From Candidatus Methylomirabilis lanthanidiphila (GTDB lineage Bacteria > Methylomirabilota > Methylomirabilia > Methylomirabilales > Methylomirabilaceae), in the NCBI GenBank assembly GCA_902196205.1, contig CABIKM010000006.1:1-64000 (forward strand): a DNA stretch of 64,000 nt. Reading direction: 5' to 3'. A model generated the notes under the pieces. It was not told the origin of the DNA. It saw only the letters and a list, made by a program, of their open reading frames with translations, and searched no databases. Both the position numbers and the translations under genes were made by a program. The first letter of the stretch is position 1. Each line of letters starts with the position of its first letter. Positions 15,170 to 24,273 of the stretch are shown here, in pieces.

Positions 15170-17650
15170 CTAGATCAGTGCCGATTCCAGGACGATACCT
15201 CGATCCAACATCGCGGTTGCCTGTGAGAGCGTTCGTGTCAGATCGGCCGGCAATTCCGGACTCTCTTCAAGCTGCCGACACAGGTCAATCAGTCGGCGGA
15301 AGGCTCGGATAAGGTCACCCTCATGCCCGCCGAAACTCTGCTCCACCAGCGCCAGCCAATCATCCTCGCCGGATACCCACCGATGGGTAGCCGCCAGATA
15401 GGTTGTGTGCATCGAGACCGGAAGATCAACGTGATAGGACCGCTGGACCCTATCCACCTCCTGGCTCAGCTCTTCCAGCGCCCTCACACGCCGGCGCAAG
15501 TGGGCCTGATCGCGGAGAAACAGCCTGGCCGCCGGCTGCTCGGTCCGTCGCGGTTCCTCAACCAGACACGACAGGAACGCCGCGAGTTCCTCAGGTGAAA
15601 GCCCCTTCAGGAGTCCGGAGAAGACCACGCGGGCCACCAACAGTTCGTTATCGTGGCGTAGTGACGCGATCAGGCGGCCTTCCGCTCCCAACCGCCCGTC
15701 CTCGAGATAGCCGAAATGCTGGAGGATTCCCACGATACGCAGGAACTGTTCCCAGTAGGAATTCTGAAGTTGCTGTTGCGTCTGGTGGTGATGCTCCAGC
15801 ATCTGCCCTAGGCGTCGCGACTGCTTGAGTTGTCGCTCCCGGAGCGACCGTTCCGCGCACCGGTGACAAGGCATCTGGGAAAGGGCGAGGGCCAGCGCGT
15901 CAAGTTTCGACCTGCTCTCCCCAACATCGCCCCAGAAAAAGGTGAGGGAGTTCGTGGAGCGTCGACCGCGACCCCGGCCACCCTCGCGCCCGCTCCGCGC
16001 GGCCGCAACTCGCAGACGCGCAAGCTGTTCCCGCTCTTGCTCCAATGCGGCGCGCCGCTCCCGGTATTCGATCAGCGTGCCGACCGGACAGCAGGGCGAT
16101 GCCATACCCTCGGCGTCGGCCAGTTGGCGGATCAACCCCTCTTGTTCCTTCCGGCTGGCCTCGATCTTTCGACGATTCTGGAACTGACCGAAGCTTTTCT
16201 CAATGGTCTTACGGATCGCCTCAGGCTCACGTTGCATGTCGATCAGCAACGCTGCGCTGCTGTAGCCGATCCGGAATCGACTGTCGATCGGCTCGGGTTC
16301 GCCGTGCACCAGGCGGACGGCGTCTTCGGCCGCCTCAGCGGCATCGAGCGCCAGGAGGCAGGTCCCTTCAGGGTCAATCCCCCGTCGCCCGGCTCGCCCG
16401 GCTATCTGGAACAGCTCCCCCACGGTAAGCCCGCGAAACCCGAGATCGGTCCGCTTCCGAAGTCCTCCGATCACGACGCTTTTGGCCGGCATGTGAATCC
16501 CCAGACTCATCGTTTCGGTCGCGAAGACGACGCGCACCAATCCCCGCTCAAACAACACCTCAGTGAGCCGCTTCAAGGCCGGAAGGACGCCGGCGTGGTG
16601 CAGCCCAAGACCGCGACGGAGCCCGTTCAGAATCAGCCGGTTCAAATCGCTCTCAGGACTGACGCTCGGGTAATCGAGAAGCGTCTGTTGAATCGCCTCC
16701 TCAACCTCCTCACTCTTGGCGGAATCCAGGAACGGTTCGCCGCGCTCCAGGAGGCGAGCAAGGGCACGCTCACATCCCGACCGGCTGAAGATAAAGTAGA
16801 TAGCCGGCAGCCAGCGGCGTGCCCGCAATACCGAAATAGCGATGCTCTCGTCGAGCGCGCGACGGCGGGGGAAACGGGAGCGGCGTTCTCCACGCCGGTC
16901 CCATCGGCCGATCTCTCGCCCCTCGGATACACGTCGATCGGAGAAGGAGGCCTGAAGAATCCGTCGAACTGATGCCGCCTCCGGCGGCCAGAGTTGACCA
17001 TCCTTGTCGCAGAGCAAATACTGGAGGGGTACCGGTCTGATGGGATGATGGATGGGCCGGATCGGGCGGTGGGTCTGACCGATCCACTCGGCAATCTCGC
17101 CGATATTGCTGACGGTGGCGGAGAGGGCGACAAGTTGGACGTCCGGGGGGCAGTTGATGATAATCTCTTCCCACACGGTTCCCCGCCCCACATTCCCCAT
17201 GTAGTGACATTCGTCCAGCACCACATAGCGAAGCCCCTCGAACTCGCCCCCGTAAAACTTGTTTCTGAGGATCTCGGTGGTCATGACGATAAGTGATGCG
17301 CGGGGATTCACCTTCACGTCGCCCGTAAGAATACCAACGGTTTCTCCGCCCCACTGACGGGTAAAATCGGCATATTTCTGGTTGCTCAGGGCCTTCAGGG
17401 GGGTCGTGTAGGCGATGCGATGCTGATGGGCGAGGGCTCGGAAGATGGCGAATTCAGCGATGAGGGTCTTGCCCGCGCCGGTCGGCGCGGAGACGATCAC
17501 GGAGCTCCCCTCCGCAATCAGACGGATCGCCTCCTCCTGGAACGGGTCCAAAGGAAACGGATACCGGTCGCGGAACGAATCTAGGAGCGCCTGCGCGTCC
17601 CGCGGTAGAGGCGATGCAGCAATCTCGACGGGCCTGTGTCCTTTTGACAT
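15170..17650 (-). CDS. Ski2-like DEAD/H-box RNA helicase (HelY/Mtr4-like)
   Basis: 826 residues. Motifs in order: Q-like FPLDPFQEEAI, Walker A SAPTGAGKT, TPLKALSNQK, Walker B LDECHYMG, SAT in VALSATVSN, LHHAGVLPALKR, ATETMSLGIHMPAK and motif VI QIAGRAGRRG. This is the Ski2/Mtr4/HelY set. The C-terminal ~250 residues (from about 570) match a DSHCT-type helical domain. It unwinds RNA and, in relatives, feeds 3'-5' decay. A CPVG..RCAER pair of cysteine clusters (CCPVG, CHRC) lies in the middle. The HD hydrolase follows 11 bp downstream. Confidence 0.88.
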   Translation of the reverse strand: MSKGHRPVEIAASPLPRDAQALLDSFRDRYPFPLDPFQEEAIRLIAEGSSVIVSAPTGAGKTLIAEFAIFRALAHQHRIAYTTPLKALSNQKYADFTRQWGGETVGILTGDVKVNPRASLIVMTTEILRNKFYGGEFEGLRYVVLDECHYMGNVGRGTVWEEIIINCPPDVQLVALSATVSNIGEIAEWIGQTHRPIRPIHHPIRPVPLQYLLCDKDGQLWPPEAASVRRILQASFSDRRVSEGREIGRWDRRGERRSRFPRRRALDESIAISVLRARRWLPAIYFIFSRSGCERALARLLERGEPFLDSAKSEEVEEAIQQTLLDYPSVSPESDLNRLILNGLRRGLGLHHAGVLPALKRLTEVLFERGLVRVVFATETMSLGIHMPAKSVVIGGLRKRTDLGFRGLTVGELFQIAGRAGRRGIDPEGTCLLALDAAEAAEDAVRLVHGEPEPIDSRFRIGYSSAALLIDMQREPEAIRKTIEKSFGQFQNRRKIEASRKEQEGLIRQLADAEGMASPCCPVGTLIEYRERRAALEQEREQLARLRVAAARSGREGGRGRGRRSTNSLTFFWGDVGESRSKLDALALALSQMPCHRCAERSLRERQLKQSRRLGQMLEHHHQTQQQLQNSYWEQFLRIVGILQHFGYLEDGRLGAEGRLIASLRHDNELLVARVVFSGLLKGLSPEELAAFLSCLVEEPRRTEQPAARLFLRDQAHLRRRVRALEELSQEVDRVQRSYHVDLPVSMHTTYLAATHRWVSGEDDWLALVEQSFGGHEGDLIRAFRRLIDLCRQLEESPELPADLTRTLSQATAMLDRGIVLESALI

Positions 17651-17787
17651 CTTTTATTGTTAACATTAGCAGATTGCGCCGAGCGCTTCAACTGCGTCGG
17701 CTGATCTGAAGCGTCTTGGCGTTTCAAAGACGTCCGAGGTGCTTGCATTGATCTGCCTTGCCTCAAGCACGTCGGTCGTGTAAGCTG

Positions 17788-17940
17788 ATGGTACAGACCG
17801 GAGAGGTCCAGGCAATCACAAGCATCGATACTCTTCTAGCGAACGGAGGCCCCCGGTCCACTGTCGAGCGGCAACGACGGATAAACGCCGAACTCGTCAG
17901 TTTCCTGGATGGGCTGAAAAGACAGAAAGGTCCTTCATGA
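17788..17940 (+). CDS. Hypothetical small protein
   Basis: 50 residues from ATG 17788 (an upstream TTG at 17758 is possible). No domain recognised; a short helical protein with an Arg-rich centre (STVERQRRINAELVSF). Its stop overlaps the next gene's start (ATGA), which supports both being real. The Shine-Dalgarno is weak. Confidence 0.45.
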   Translation: MVQTGEVQAITSIDTLLANGGPRSTVERQRRINAELVSFLDGLKRQKGPS

Positions 17941-18170
17941 TGACAGAGGAACCATCAGAGACACAAAAAGCGATCCGCGAGCAGATACGGGTCGCGGTGG
18001 AGGCGATCGACGGAGCCCTACAAGGCATCGTGCGCTTCCTCACACCATTGAGACCGACGATGCGGAATGAGCTGATCCAGTCCCTGGGCGGCCATATCGA
18101 ACAGGCACGGCGCGCCAAAGAGTCGCTTGAAGGGATCCTCCTGGAGTTGCAGCAACAGAAGGAGTCGTGA
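17937..18170 (+). CDS. Hypothetical small helical protein
   Basis: 77 residues, almost entirely amphipathic helix (QIRVAVEAIDGALQGIV, then IEQARRAKESLEGILLELQQ). No family recognised. It overlaps the preceding small gene by 4 bp. It converges with the mla operon, which ends 3 bp beyond its stop. Confidence 0.5.
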   Translation: MMTEEPSETQKAIREQIRVAVEAIDGALQGIVRFLTPLRPTMRNELIQSLGGHIEQARRAKESLEGILLELQQQKES

Positions 18171-18173
18171 GTA

Positions 18174-18383
18174 TCAGATCTTCGCGTTCAGCTTGTCCCC
18201 GGTAGATTCGCCAAGACGGACATAACCCAAGGTCTGTAGAAATCGCTCTCCCTCGGCCGATTTGAGGAAGCTTAACAGATAGTCGCTGAAGCTTTTCGCC
18301 ATGTCGGACGAGAGGTACGGCGGATGACCCGTCGCGCACCAGATGATGATTTTATGATAGAGGCCTTGAACTTCTCCTGTCAT
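18174..18383 (-). CDS. PstS-like solute-binding domain fragment, downstream of mlaC
   Basis: 69 residues from ATG 18383 (AGAGGGAG 5-12 bp upstream). The segment FSDYLLSFLKSAEGERFLQT, then LGYVRL, resembles the C-terminal end of PstS-type periplasmic binding proteins (a helix with SPEGQ..., then LGYVPL). It has no signal peptide and is only one quarter of a binding protein, so it is either a remnant or a small domain protein. It lies 13 bp after mlaC and is likely co-transcribed. Confidence 0.5.
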   Translation of the reverse strand: MTGEVQGLYHKIIIWCATGHPPYLSSDMAKSFSDYLLSFLKSAEGERFLQTLGYVRLGESTGDKLNAKI

Positions 18384-18396
18384 CGCTACTCCCTCT

Positions 18397-19062
18397 TTAC
18401 CGGACCTTCGACTTTGGATCACCAATCTCAGCCCTCTCCTCACCCTCGTTCTTGGCCTGCATCTTCTTCACCAGTTCCTGGTACGAGGAGGTACGAATGA
18501 TCTTGCTGAACTGGGTGCGATAATTATTAACCAGACTGACACCCTCGACAACAATATCATAGACCGACCATTTGGAGTCGGCCCTTTGCAGACGGTAGGT
18601 AATCGGAATTTCCTGATTCCGCTTGGTCACAATCTTGGTCCGCACCTCGGAGTAGTTGCCATCCGTCGTCTCTTCCAGATACAAGATCTGCTCGCCCGTA
18701 TACCCCTCGACCCGATCGACGTAGGCCCGTTCCAGCAGGTCGGTGAATAGACCAACGAATTCAGTGCGCTCCTCGGGCGTACGCTCACCCCAATACCGGC
18801 CCATCGAACGCTTTGACATCTCAGAAAAATCAAATCGCTCCAATACGGTCTTGCGGAGTTGGGCCCGACGTTCTTTGGTCTTCCGCTCACCCTTGAGCGA
18901 CGGATCGGTCAGAATCTTCAACACCTGATCAACGGTTCCCTTGACCTGCTCTGTCGCGGGACCGGCAAGAACCTGTCCAGGCATTCCCAAGATCGCTACG
19001 GCTGCCGCGACAAGGGTGAGCGTCTTCCATCTGCGCCCGACATTGAAATACTTCACGGTCAC
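18397..19062 (-). CDS. mlaC: MlaC/Ttg2D family periplasmic phospholipid-binding protein
   Basis: 221 residues with a signal peptide (RRWKTLTLVAAAVAILGMPG, cleaved near VLA-GP). The mature part has MlaC landmarks: VLKILTDPSLKG, FDFSEMSKRSMGRYW, then WSVYDIVVEGVSLVNNYRTQF near the C-terminus. MlaC shuttles phospholipids between outer-membrane MlaA and inner-membrane MlaFED. It overlaps the tolC-like gene by 4 bp and ends the mla operon. No mlaA or mlaB is seen in the window. Confidence 0.92.
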   Translation of the reverse strand: MTVKYFNVGRRWKTLTLVAAAVAILGMPGQVLAGPATEQVKGTVDQVLKILTDPSLKGERKTKERRAQLRKTVLERFDFSEMSKRSMGRYWGERTPEERTEFVGLFTDLLERAYVDRVEGYTGEQILYLEETTDGNYSEVRTKIVTKRNQEIPITYRLQRADSKWSVYDIVVEGVSLVNNYRTQFSKIIRTSSYQELVKKMQAKNEGEERAEIGDPKSKVR

Positions 19063-20453
19063 TTCATCTCCTCCTTTACAGCCAGACCAATGGCATGTTC
19101 GATATTCGCAAGTGCAAGGTTGTAATTATACATGGCCCTATAGTTATCTGCCCGCAGCCTGGCGTACGACTCTGCGGCCTGGCCCAGTTCTCTTGACTCT
19201 CCAACACCGAGGTCGTAGTTCGCCTTGGCCGCCACCAGCCACTTCTTTGCATTCCGCCATCCGTCCTCCGTGGCCCTCAGCGTCTCCTTCGCCTCGGCAA
19301 GCTCTCGATGCGCTTTTCGCACCTGTAACGGGATCCCCCGCTCGGCAAACGACTTCATCTCTCCGACCTTCAGGTGCTCCGCCTGAGCCGCCCGGATCTT
19401 ACCTCGAGTGATGCCAAAGTCGAGGTCATACTTAAAACCCAACACAATCGCGGTGTACCGATCATTCAACGGATCATAGGCCCATGGATTCTGCTGGCGC
19501 GTGCGGTTGCCGGCCTGAGCGTATACACCGTTCACTGCGGCAAAAAACTGGGGGTACAGGTTGCTCTGCTCGGCTTTGACCAGCGCCTCAGTCGCCTTGA
19601 GCCCAGCCCGCACCTGCGTCATCTCCGGTCGCAACTCCAGCGCCAGGCCCATTCCCTGATCTTCCGATTTCACCTCTCTGGGGACGGCCCCCAGTCCAAA
19701 CGCGTCCAACTCAAACGGTTGTGTACGATCGAGACCGGCATAGAACATCAGACCGCCCGTGGCCAGATCGAACCCCTTCTGGGCCTCTTCCCGGTTCTTC
19801 AACACCTCGCCCCGGAACGCCTTTAACTTGTACAGATCCATCTCATCGGCCCCCGGCACTTCAGCCTTGAGCTGTCGTTCCGTCTTCACAATCGCCTTAT
19901 CAAGATCCTTGGCAATCTCATCAATTAACCCGAGCATGTCGCTCGCCAACAGTCGGCCGTAGTACAGCTCCTTCACCTTTAAGATCAGGTCAGCGGCCTT
20001 CTCTTCCACCTTCGCCTTCTCGATCTTTACCCCCTCCTCCGCAGCTTCGCGGAATCCCGTCAGCTTGCCAAAGGTATAGAGGGGCTGGACCAGCCGCATC
20101 TCAACCCGCTCGAAGACGTTGTTTACGTGGGGGTCATCCTTTCGATCGGGAGAACCGCCCTGGACGGTTCCGCGGGCTCGAGGGGACGGCCCCACGATCC
20201 CCGTCACTTCGATCTGCGGGAACCGGCCGGCGTCGGCCTGATCTTTCTTGGCCATCGCCGCCTCAGCGCCCCTCTGCATCTGGTGTATCTCAGGGCTCGT
20301 GGTCAGAGTGCGCTGGATCAGATCCTTCAGGTTGTAGACCGCCTTCGGTGCCGGCGACTGTGCGAATGTCGGCTGCGCGACAGCCGCCGTTGTCATGAGC
20401 GCCAGGGGCAACACGATCCAGCGTGTCTGTCCCGCTCGGCCTGCATTCATCAT
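19059..20453 (-). CDS. TolC-family outer-membrane channel protein
   Basis: 464 residues, signal peptide (LPLALMTTAAVAQPTFAQ). Two repeats of the TolC/OEP helical pattern: YNLKDLIQRTLTTSPEI..., then LELRPEMTQVRAGLKATEAL and KAHRELAEAKETLRATEDGW. Fits outer-membrane efflux proteins, which form a trimeric outer-membrane/periplasmic channel. It sits between mlaD and mlaC, overlapping mlaC by 4 bp. That is an unusual place for a TolC homologue and suggests it serves lipid export or transport with the Mla complex (inference). Confidence 0.88.
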   Translation of the reverse strand: MMNAGRAGQTRWIVLPLALMTTAAVAQPTFAQSPAPKAVYNLKDLIQRTLTTSPEIHQMQRGAEAAMAKKDQADAGRFPQIEVTGIVGPSPRARGTVQGGSPDRKDDPHVNNVFERVEMRLVQPLYTFGKLTGFREAAEEGVKIEKAKVEEKAADLILKVKELYYGRLLASDMLGLIDEIAKDLDKAIVKTERQLKAEVPGADEMDLYKLKAFRGEVLKNREEAQKGFDLATGGLMFYAGLDRTQPFELDAFGLGAVPREVKSEDQGMGLALELRPEMTQVRAGLKATEALVKAEQSNLYPQFFAAVNGVYAQAGNRTRQQNPWAYDPLNDRYTAIVLGFKYDLDFGITRGKIRAAQAEHLKVGEMKSFAERGIPLQVRKAHRELAEAKETLRATEDGWRNAKKWLVAAKANYDLGVGESRELGQAAESYARLRADNYRAMYNYNLALANIEHAIGLAVKEEMK

Positions 20454-20508
20454 GAGCGCCTCCTTCGAGATCAGTGATTCGACGTAAGCTTACAGGTTAC
20501 TCTTTCGA

Positions 20509-20949
20509 TCAGAGCTTACCGAAAATATAATTCGAGATAAGTTGTTCGATGTCTATGGGGTCTTCGGTATCTCGAAGCTTACCACCCGGCTGGACCACCG
20601 TGTCGGAACCGCCAGGCGTAATCCGCACGTATTTCTCACCGATCAACCCCTTTGTCCGAATCGAGACGATCGCGTCATCCTGAAGCTTGACATCAGGATC
20701 GATGCTCATGGCCACGCGGGCTCGATAGCTGTCCAGTCCGATCTTTTTCACTCGACCGACCTCAACCCCGGCAATCTCGACGACCGCCCCACTCTTCAGA
20801 CCGGCCACTGAGTCAAACTCGGCGACGACAGTATACCCTCGGTCACCAACCACCTCAAGTTTGCCGAGCCTGATTGAAAGGTATGCTAACGCGAGGATCC
20901 CCACCACCACGAATAGCCCCACCAGCGTTTCCATGGTCAATCGCTTCAT
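20509..20949 (-). CDS. mlaD: MlaD, MCE-domain subunit of the phospholipid transporter
   Basis: 146 residues: one N-terminal transmembrane helix (METLVGLFVVVGILALAYLS), then a single MCE domain (VVAEFDSVAGLKSGAVVEIA, then RTKGLIGEKYVRITPGG). MlaD forms the hexameric lipid-binding ring on the periplasmic side of MlaFE. It is slightly short, ending soon after the MCE domain. Confidence 0.93.
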   Translation of the reverse strand: MKRLTMETLVGLFVVVGILALAYLSIRLGKLEVVGDRGYTVVAEFDSVAGLKSGAVVEIAGVEVGRVKKIGLDSYRARVAMSIDPDVKLQDDAIVSIRTKGLIGEKYVRITPGGSDTVVQPGGKLRDTEDPIDIEQLISNYIFGKL

Positions 20950-21023
20950 TGATCTGACTCTCCGTCTTGATACTCTATGTATCCTGCGAACATTATCAGG
21001 ACCTCCGCAGTAGATCGCTCTGC

Positions 21024-21770
21024 CTACTCCGGACCAGTCTGGCCATTACTGGCGCCGGTTAGAAACTGCCTGACGACAGGATTGGCGGAGGCCATGATCA
21101 CCCCCGGACTGTCGTGCTCCACAATGACCCCCTCATGGAGCATCGCGACCGTCTGAGCGATGTCGAAAATCTCCGGGATGTCGTGACTGACCACCACCGC
21201 GGTAAAGCCGAAGCGCTTATGGGCGTCGACAATCAGCCGATGGACCGAGTTCAGCAGAATCGGATCGAGACCGGTCGTCGGCTCGTCAAAAAGGATGATC
21301 TCCGGATCATGGACCAAGGCACGAGCCAAGGCAGCCCGCTTTTTCATTCCCCCGCTCAGTTCCGCAGGATATTTGTGCGTCATATCAGCGAGCCCCACGG
21401 CCTCCAACCGTTTCATCGTACGCCGGGCAACCTCGTCTTCCGGCAGCCGGGTTTTTTCTCGGAGCGGAAAGGCCACATTGTCAAATACCGTCAGAGAGTC
21501 AAACAGCGCACACCCCTGGAATAGTACGCCGAACTTCTCACGCACGGCATCCAAGGCCTTGCCGCGGAGTCGGCAGAGGTCGGTCCCGTCGACCAATACC
21601 TGACCGCTGTCCGGCCGCATAAGGCCGATGAGGTGTTTGAGCAGGACGCTTTTGCCGCCTCCGCTGCGCCCGATAATGGCCGTCACCTGCCCTTTAGGGA
21701 TGATCAGATTCACCCCCTTGAGCACCTGTTGCCGGTCAAAGCTCTTATAGAGATTAACGAGCTGGATCAT
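21024..21770 (-). CDS. mlaF: MlaF, ATPase of the phospholipid transporter
   Basis: 248 residues. Walker A GRSGGGKSVLLKHL, Q-loop FGVLFQGCALFDSLTVFDNV, signature LSGGMKKRAALARAL, Walker B IILFDEPTTGLDP, and H-loop VVVSHDIPE. GGGKSV and the extended QGCALFDSL are typical of MlaF. It lies 5 bp downstream of mlaE. Confidence 0.94.
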   Translation of the reverse strand: MIQLVNLYKSFDRQQVLKGVNLIIPKGQVTAIIGRSGGGKSVLLKHLIGLMRPDSGQVLVDGTDLCRLRGKALDAVREKFGVLFQGCALFDSLTVFDNVAFPLREKTRLPEDEVARRTMKRLEAVGLADMTHKYPAELSGGMKKRAALARALVHDPEIILFDEPTTGLDPILLNSVHRLIVDAHKRFGFTAVVVSHDIPEIFDIAQTVAMLHEGVIVEHDSPGVIMASANPVVRQFLTGASNGQTGPE

Positions 21771-21775
21771 CCAAT

Positions 21776-22546
21776 TTAAAACAGGACCGCGGTCATGAAG
21801 TAATTCCAGACCAGCACCAGGACCGCCGAGAGGACGACAGCTTCTGTGGTTGCTTTTCCCACGCCCTCGGCCCCATACCCGGTATAAAACCCCTTGTAGG
21901 TGCAGACCCAGGTGACAATAAGGCCGAAGCTCAACGACTTCAGGAAGCCGCCCCGTATGTCACTCATCTCCACCATGTTGCGCATCTCGGAAAAATAGGT
22001 ACCGGCGCCGACACCGAGCAGCTTGACGCCGACAAGATAACCACCAAAGATCCCGACGACATCGAAGATCGCCGTCAGAAGAGGAACCGCGATCAGCCCC
22101 GCGACAACCTTCGGAACGACCAGGTATTTCATGGGGTTCACGGCCATCGCCTCCATGGCGTCGATCTGTTCGGTAATCCGCATGATACCGATCTCGGCAG
22201 CAGAAGCCGATCCGGCCCGCGCCGCGACCATCAGGGCCGCCATTACCGGCCCCAACTCTCGGATCAGGCTCAGGCCGACGGCCGGACCAAGCAACGCCTC
22301 AGACCCGAACTTTCGAAGCGTGTAGTATCCCTGAAGTCCCAACACCATCCCGCTGAAGGCCGCAGTCAGCAGAATAATGGAACTGGACTTCACCCCGATA
22401 AAATAGATCTGACCGATGACACGTCTGAATTTCAATGGTGGCAGGACCGTCCAGAAACCGGTAGAGCCTAGAAAGATGGCCATTTGTCCCATGGTCTGGA
22501 CCTGCTTGAGAACCGTGCGTCCAACAACCTCTAACGGGTTGCCCAT
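21776..22546 (-). CDS. mlaE: MlaE, permease of the phospholipid transporter
   Basis: 256 residues with about five transmembrane segments. It has the MlaE hallmark GPVMAALMVAARAGSASAAE, then IGIMRITEQIDAMEAMAVNP. First gene of the operon mlaE-mlaF-mlaD-tolC-mlaC, which is co-directional with short gaps. Confidence 0.94.
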   Translation of the reverse strand: MGNPLEVVGRTVLKQVQTMGQMAIFLGSTGFWTVLPPLKFRRVIGQIYFIGVKSSSIILLTAAFSGMVLGLQGYYTLRKFGSEALLGPAVGLSLIRELGPVMAALMVAARAGSASAAEIGIMRITEQIDAMEAMAVNPMKYLVVPKVVAGLIAVPLLTAIFDVVGIFGGYLVGVKLLGVGAGTYFSEMRNMVEMSDIRGGFLKSLSFGLIVTWVCTYKGFYTGYGAEGVGKATTEAVVLSAVLVLVWNYFMTAVLF

Positions 22547-22600
22547 ACTCTACTCCAAGGGAGATTCTCGGCGCGTTGACAAAGGAACCGACAGCTTTGT

Positions 22601-22662
22601 AGAATTGCATACGCTCCCCCAGTTGTCAATTATTTCCTATCGTTCGATAATTGAATCGATAG
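22601..22662 (-). promoter_or_regulatory. Possible mla operon promoter with upstream inverted repeat
   Basis: On the minus strand a perfect TTGACA (22629-22624) is followed 17 bp later by AATTCT, a weak -10. Just upstream lies CTATCG (22637-22642) paired with CGATAG (22657-22662), containing the smaller palindrome ATCGTTCGAT; this could be an operator. The mlaE start is at 22546. Confidence 0.35.
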
Positions 22663-22840
22663 TCTGTTTTTGTACCTGAATGTCTCCGAAACTCGGCCAT
22701 CAGCATTTGAGGATCACCGCCCGTTGTGACGCAGTACGCACGACCGGAAGATCACCGTGGTATCGAAATCTTTGGCTATTTATTATACAATGTGGATCAG
22801 GTTCAGGATGTGATGTCCAGTCCAGGAGATGACGTTGAGC

Positions 22841-23593
22841 ATGACAATCATCCAGACTATTTTAACAACGTGCGGCCGTCTAACACGCAGGCCACGTCAT
22901 CGGACTCGGCATACGCTCGTCGGCCTTGCAGGGTTACTGCTAGGACTTATATCGATGACGTCCGATGCGAACCCTGTCCCCAATCCGGCCAACATTCCCC
23001 TGCCCATCAACGGGACGACGGATGAGAAGGGGATTCCGGTCGGCTGGGACCTGGAACTCTACGAAAATCATCCCGACATCAAGCTTGAACCGTTTAAGAA
23101 TGGCCGATTCGCTATCCGGCTCGCAAGCCATGAAAGCTCCTTCGGGCTGCACAAGGTAATCGAGGTAGACCTGAAGGAGTTTCCGATACTGACCTGGTGG
23201 TGGAAAGTGGACCGCCTTCCTGAGTCGGGCGACGCCCGCGCAAAGGATACCAATGACCAGGCCGCCCAGGTCTATGTGGTCTTTCCCCATCCATTGTTCA
23301 AAATGCGAAGTCCTACGTTGGGCTATTACTGGGACAGTAACGCCCCGGTAGGAACCATCGCTGATGGGTATTCCCCCGTCACCCCTAACAAGAATATTGT
23401 CCTGCGGAGCGGAAAGCAGCAGTTGGGCCGATGGGTGCAGGAGCGTCGAAATGTTGCGGAAGACTACGCGCGGCTGTTCGGCAAAAACTCGCTCCCCAAA
23501 GTGGGGCGTGTCGCCATCTGGATCAACACCCAGCACACCAAGTCAACCGCTCAGGCGTCCTTCGCCGACCTCCAATTCCAACGAGCCAATTAG
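22841..23593 (+). CDS. DUF3047 family exported protein
   Basis: 250 residues from ATG 22841; the AGGAG at 22824-22828 abuts the alternative ATG 22829, which makes that one unlikely. An Arg-rich N-terminus and hydrophobic stretch (TLVGLAGLLLGLISMTSDA) form a signal peptide. The mature part reads FPILTWWWKVDRLPESGD, then DQAAQVYVVFP and later RNVAEDYARLFG, diagnostic of DUF3047. These are periplasmic beta-sandwich proteins of unknown role. No operon partners; a REP-like repeat follows 33 bp after the stop. Confidence 0.82.
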   Translation: MTIIQTILTTCGRLTRRPRHRTRHTLVGLAGLLLGLISMTSDANPVPNPANIPLPINGTTDEKGIPVGWDLELYENHPDIKLEPFKNGRFAIRLASHESSFGLHKVIEVDLKEFPILTWWWKVDRLPESGDARAKDTNDQAAQVYVVFPHPLFKMRSPTLGYYWDSNAPVGTIADGYSPVTPNKNIVLRSGKQQLGRWVQERRNVAEDYARLFGKNSLPKVGRVAIWINTQHTKSTAQASFADLQFQRAN

Positions 23594-23625
23594 TGTAGTA
23601 CCCCGTAAATCCCTTTACGGCACTC

Positions 23626-23689
23626 GTCATTCCGGGCTTGACCCGGAATCCAGTCTTTACACACTGGATTCCCGCTTTCGCAGGAAATA
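23626..23689. repeat. REP-like composite repeat, copy B
   Basis: GTCATTCCGGG and CCCGGAAT pair as a hairpin, then CCAG...CTGG, then ATTCCCGC...GCAGGAAAT. Same plan as copies at 1852 and 56132. It may act as a transcription terminator or mRNA stabiliser for the DUF3047 gene. Confidence 0.7.
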
Positions 23690-23764
23690 CTGCTTTGGAA
23701 TGAATGCAAAGAGGTGTCAGGTACAGCATACTGGGTGGTAACCTTCGCCACCCAGTGCATATTT

Positions 23765-23974
23765 TCATCTCGACCGCAAGCTTGGGTTGCCGGTCGAACT
23801 CGTACGTAATCGACTTGGGCGAGTCGACTTGTTCCTTATCGTTCGCTTGGGCTTCTTGGCAAAGCGAATGTTGGCCTCCGTGGTGTCCTCAGCCACGTCC
23901 GCGAAGCTCTGTCTCTCCCAATATGCCGCCGCCGCTTGGTCGGTCTGTAACCGCGGAATGCGCTTCTTGGTCAT
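23765..23974 (-). CDS. CopG-type antitoxin N-terminal domain protein
   Basis: 69 residues, start ATG 23974 with an excellent AAGGAGGGG. The first half (RIPRLQTDQAAAAYWERQSF, then ADVAEDT) matches the CopG_antitoxin family. The second half is a basic Arg/Ser/Thr stretch with no ribbon-helix-helix. The usual DNA-binding part seems to have been replaced or lost, so it may be a truncated antitoxin. It overlaps the upstream Phd-like gene by 4 bp. Confidence 0.55.
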   Translation of the reverse strand: MTKKRIPRLQTDQAAAAYWERQSFADVAEDTTEANIRFAKKPKRTIRNKSTRPSRLRTSSTGNPSLRSR

Positions 23975-24273
23975 TTCCCCCTCCTTCGAAGATGCACCCG
24001 CTCCTTCGTATCCATATCACGCGCCCGGGTGGCGGTCAGGTAGGCGTCTAAGCTGACTCGCTCTCCTGGGGCCCGCCGGGCCTCGAAGGCGTCCAGCGCA
24101 TCCTGCAGGTCCTCCAGTTCTTCAAGCAGCCGGTTGTAAGCATCCAAGCTCAGCAAAACCGCCGCCCCCTTACCGTGCTGGGTGAGGATAGCCGGGCCTT
24201 TCTTCAGCGCAGCCAGGACCTCTGCTTGCCGTTTCCGCAGGTCTGAAATCGGGATGACCTCTCTGACTCTCAT
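23971..24273 (-). CDS. Phd/YefM-type antitoxin
   Basis: 100 residues from ATG 24273 (AGGAGGGTGAG upstream). It has the typical start VREVIPISDLRKRQAEVLAA, then PAILTQHGKGAAVLLSLDAY and NRLLEELEDLQDALDA. Phd/YefM proteins bind operator DNA and neutralise RelE/Doc-class toxins. Here the next gene is a CopG-like protein rather than a toxin, and the nearest toxin-like gene (24807, minus strand) lies upstream beyond hicB. Confidence 0.8.
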   Translation of the reverse strand: MRVREVIPISDLRKRQAEVLAALKKGPAILTQHGKGAAVLLSLDAYNRLLEELEDLQDALDAFEARRAPGERVSLDAYLTATRARDMDTKERVHLRRRGK

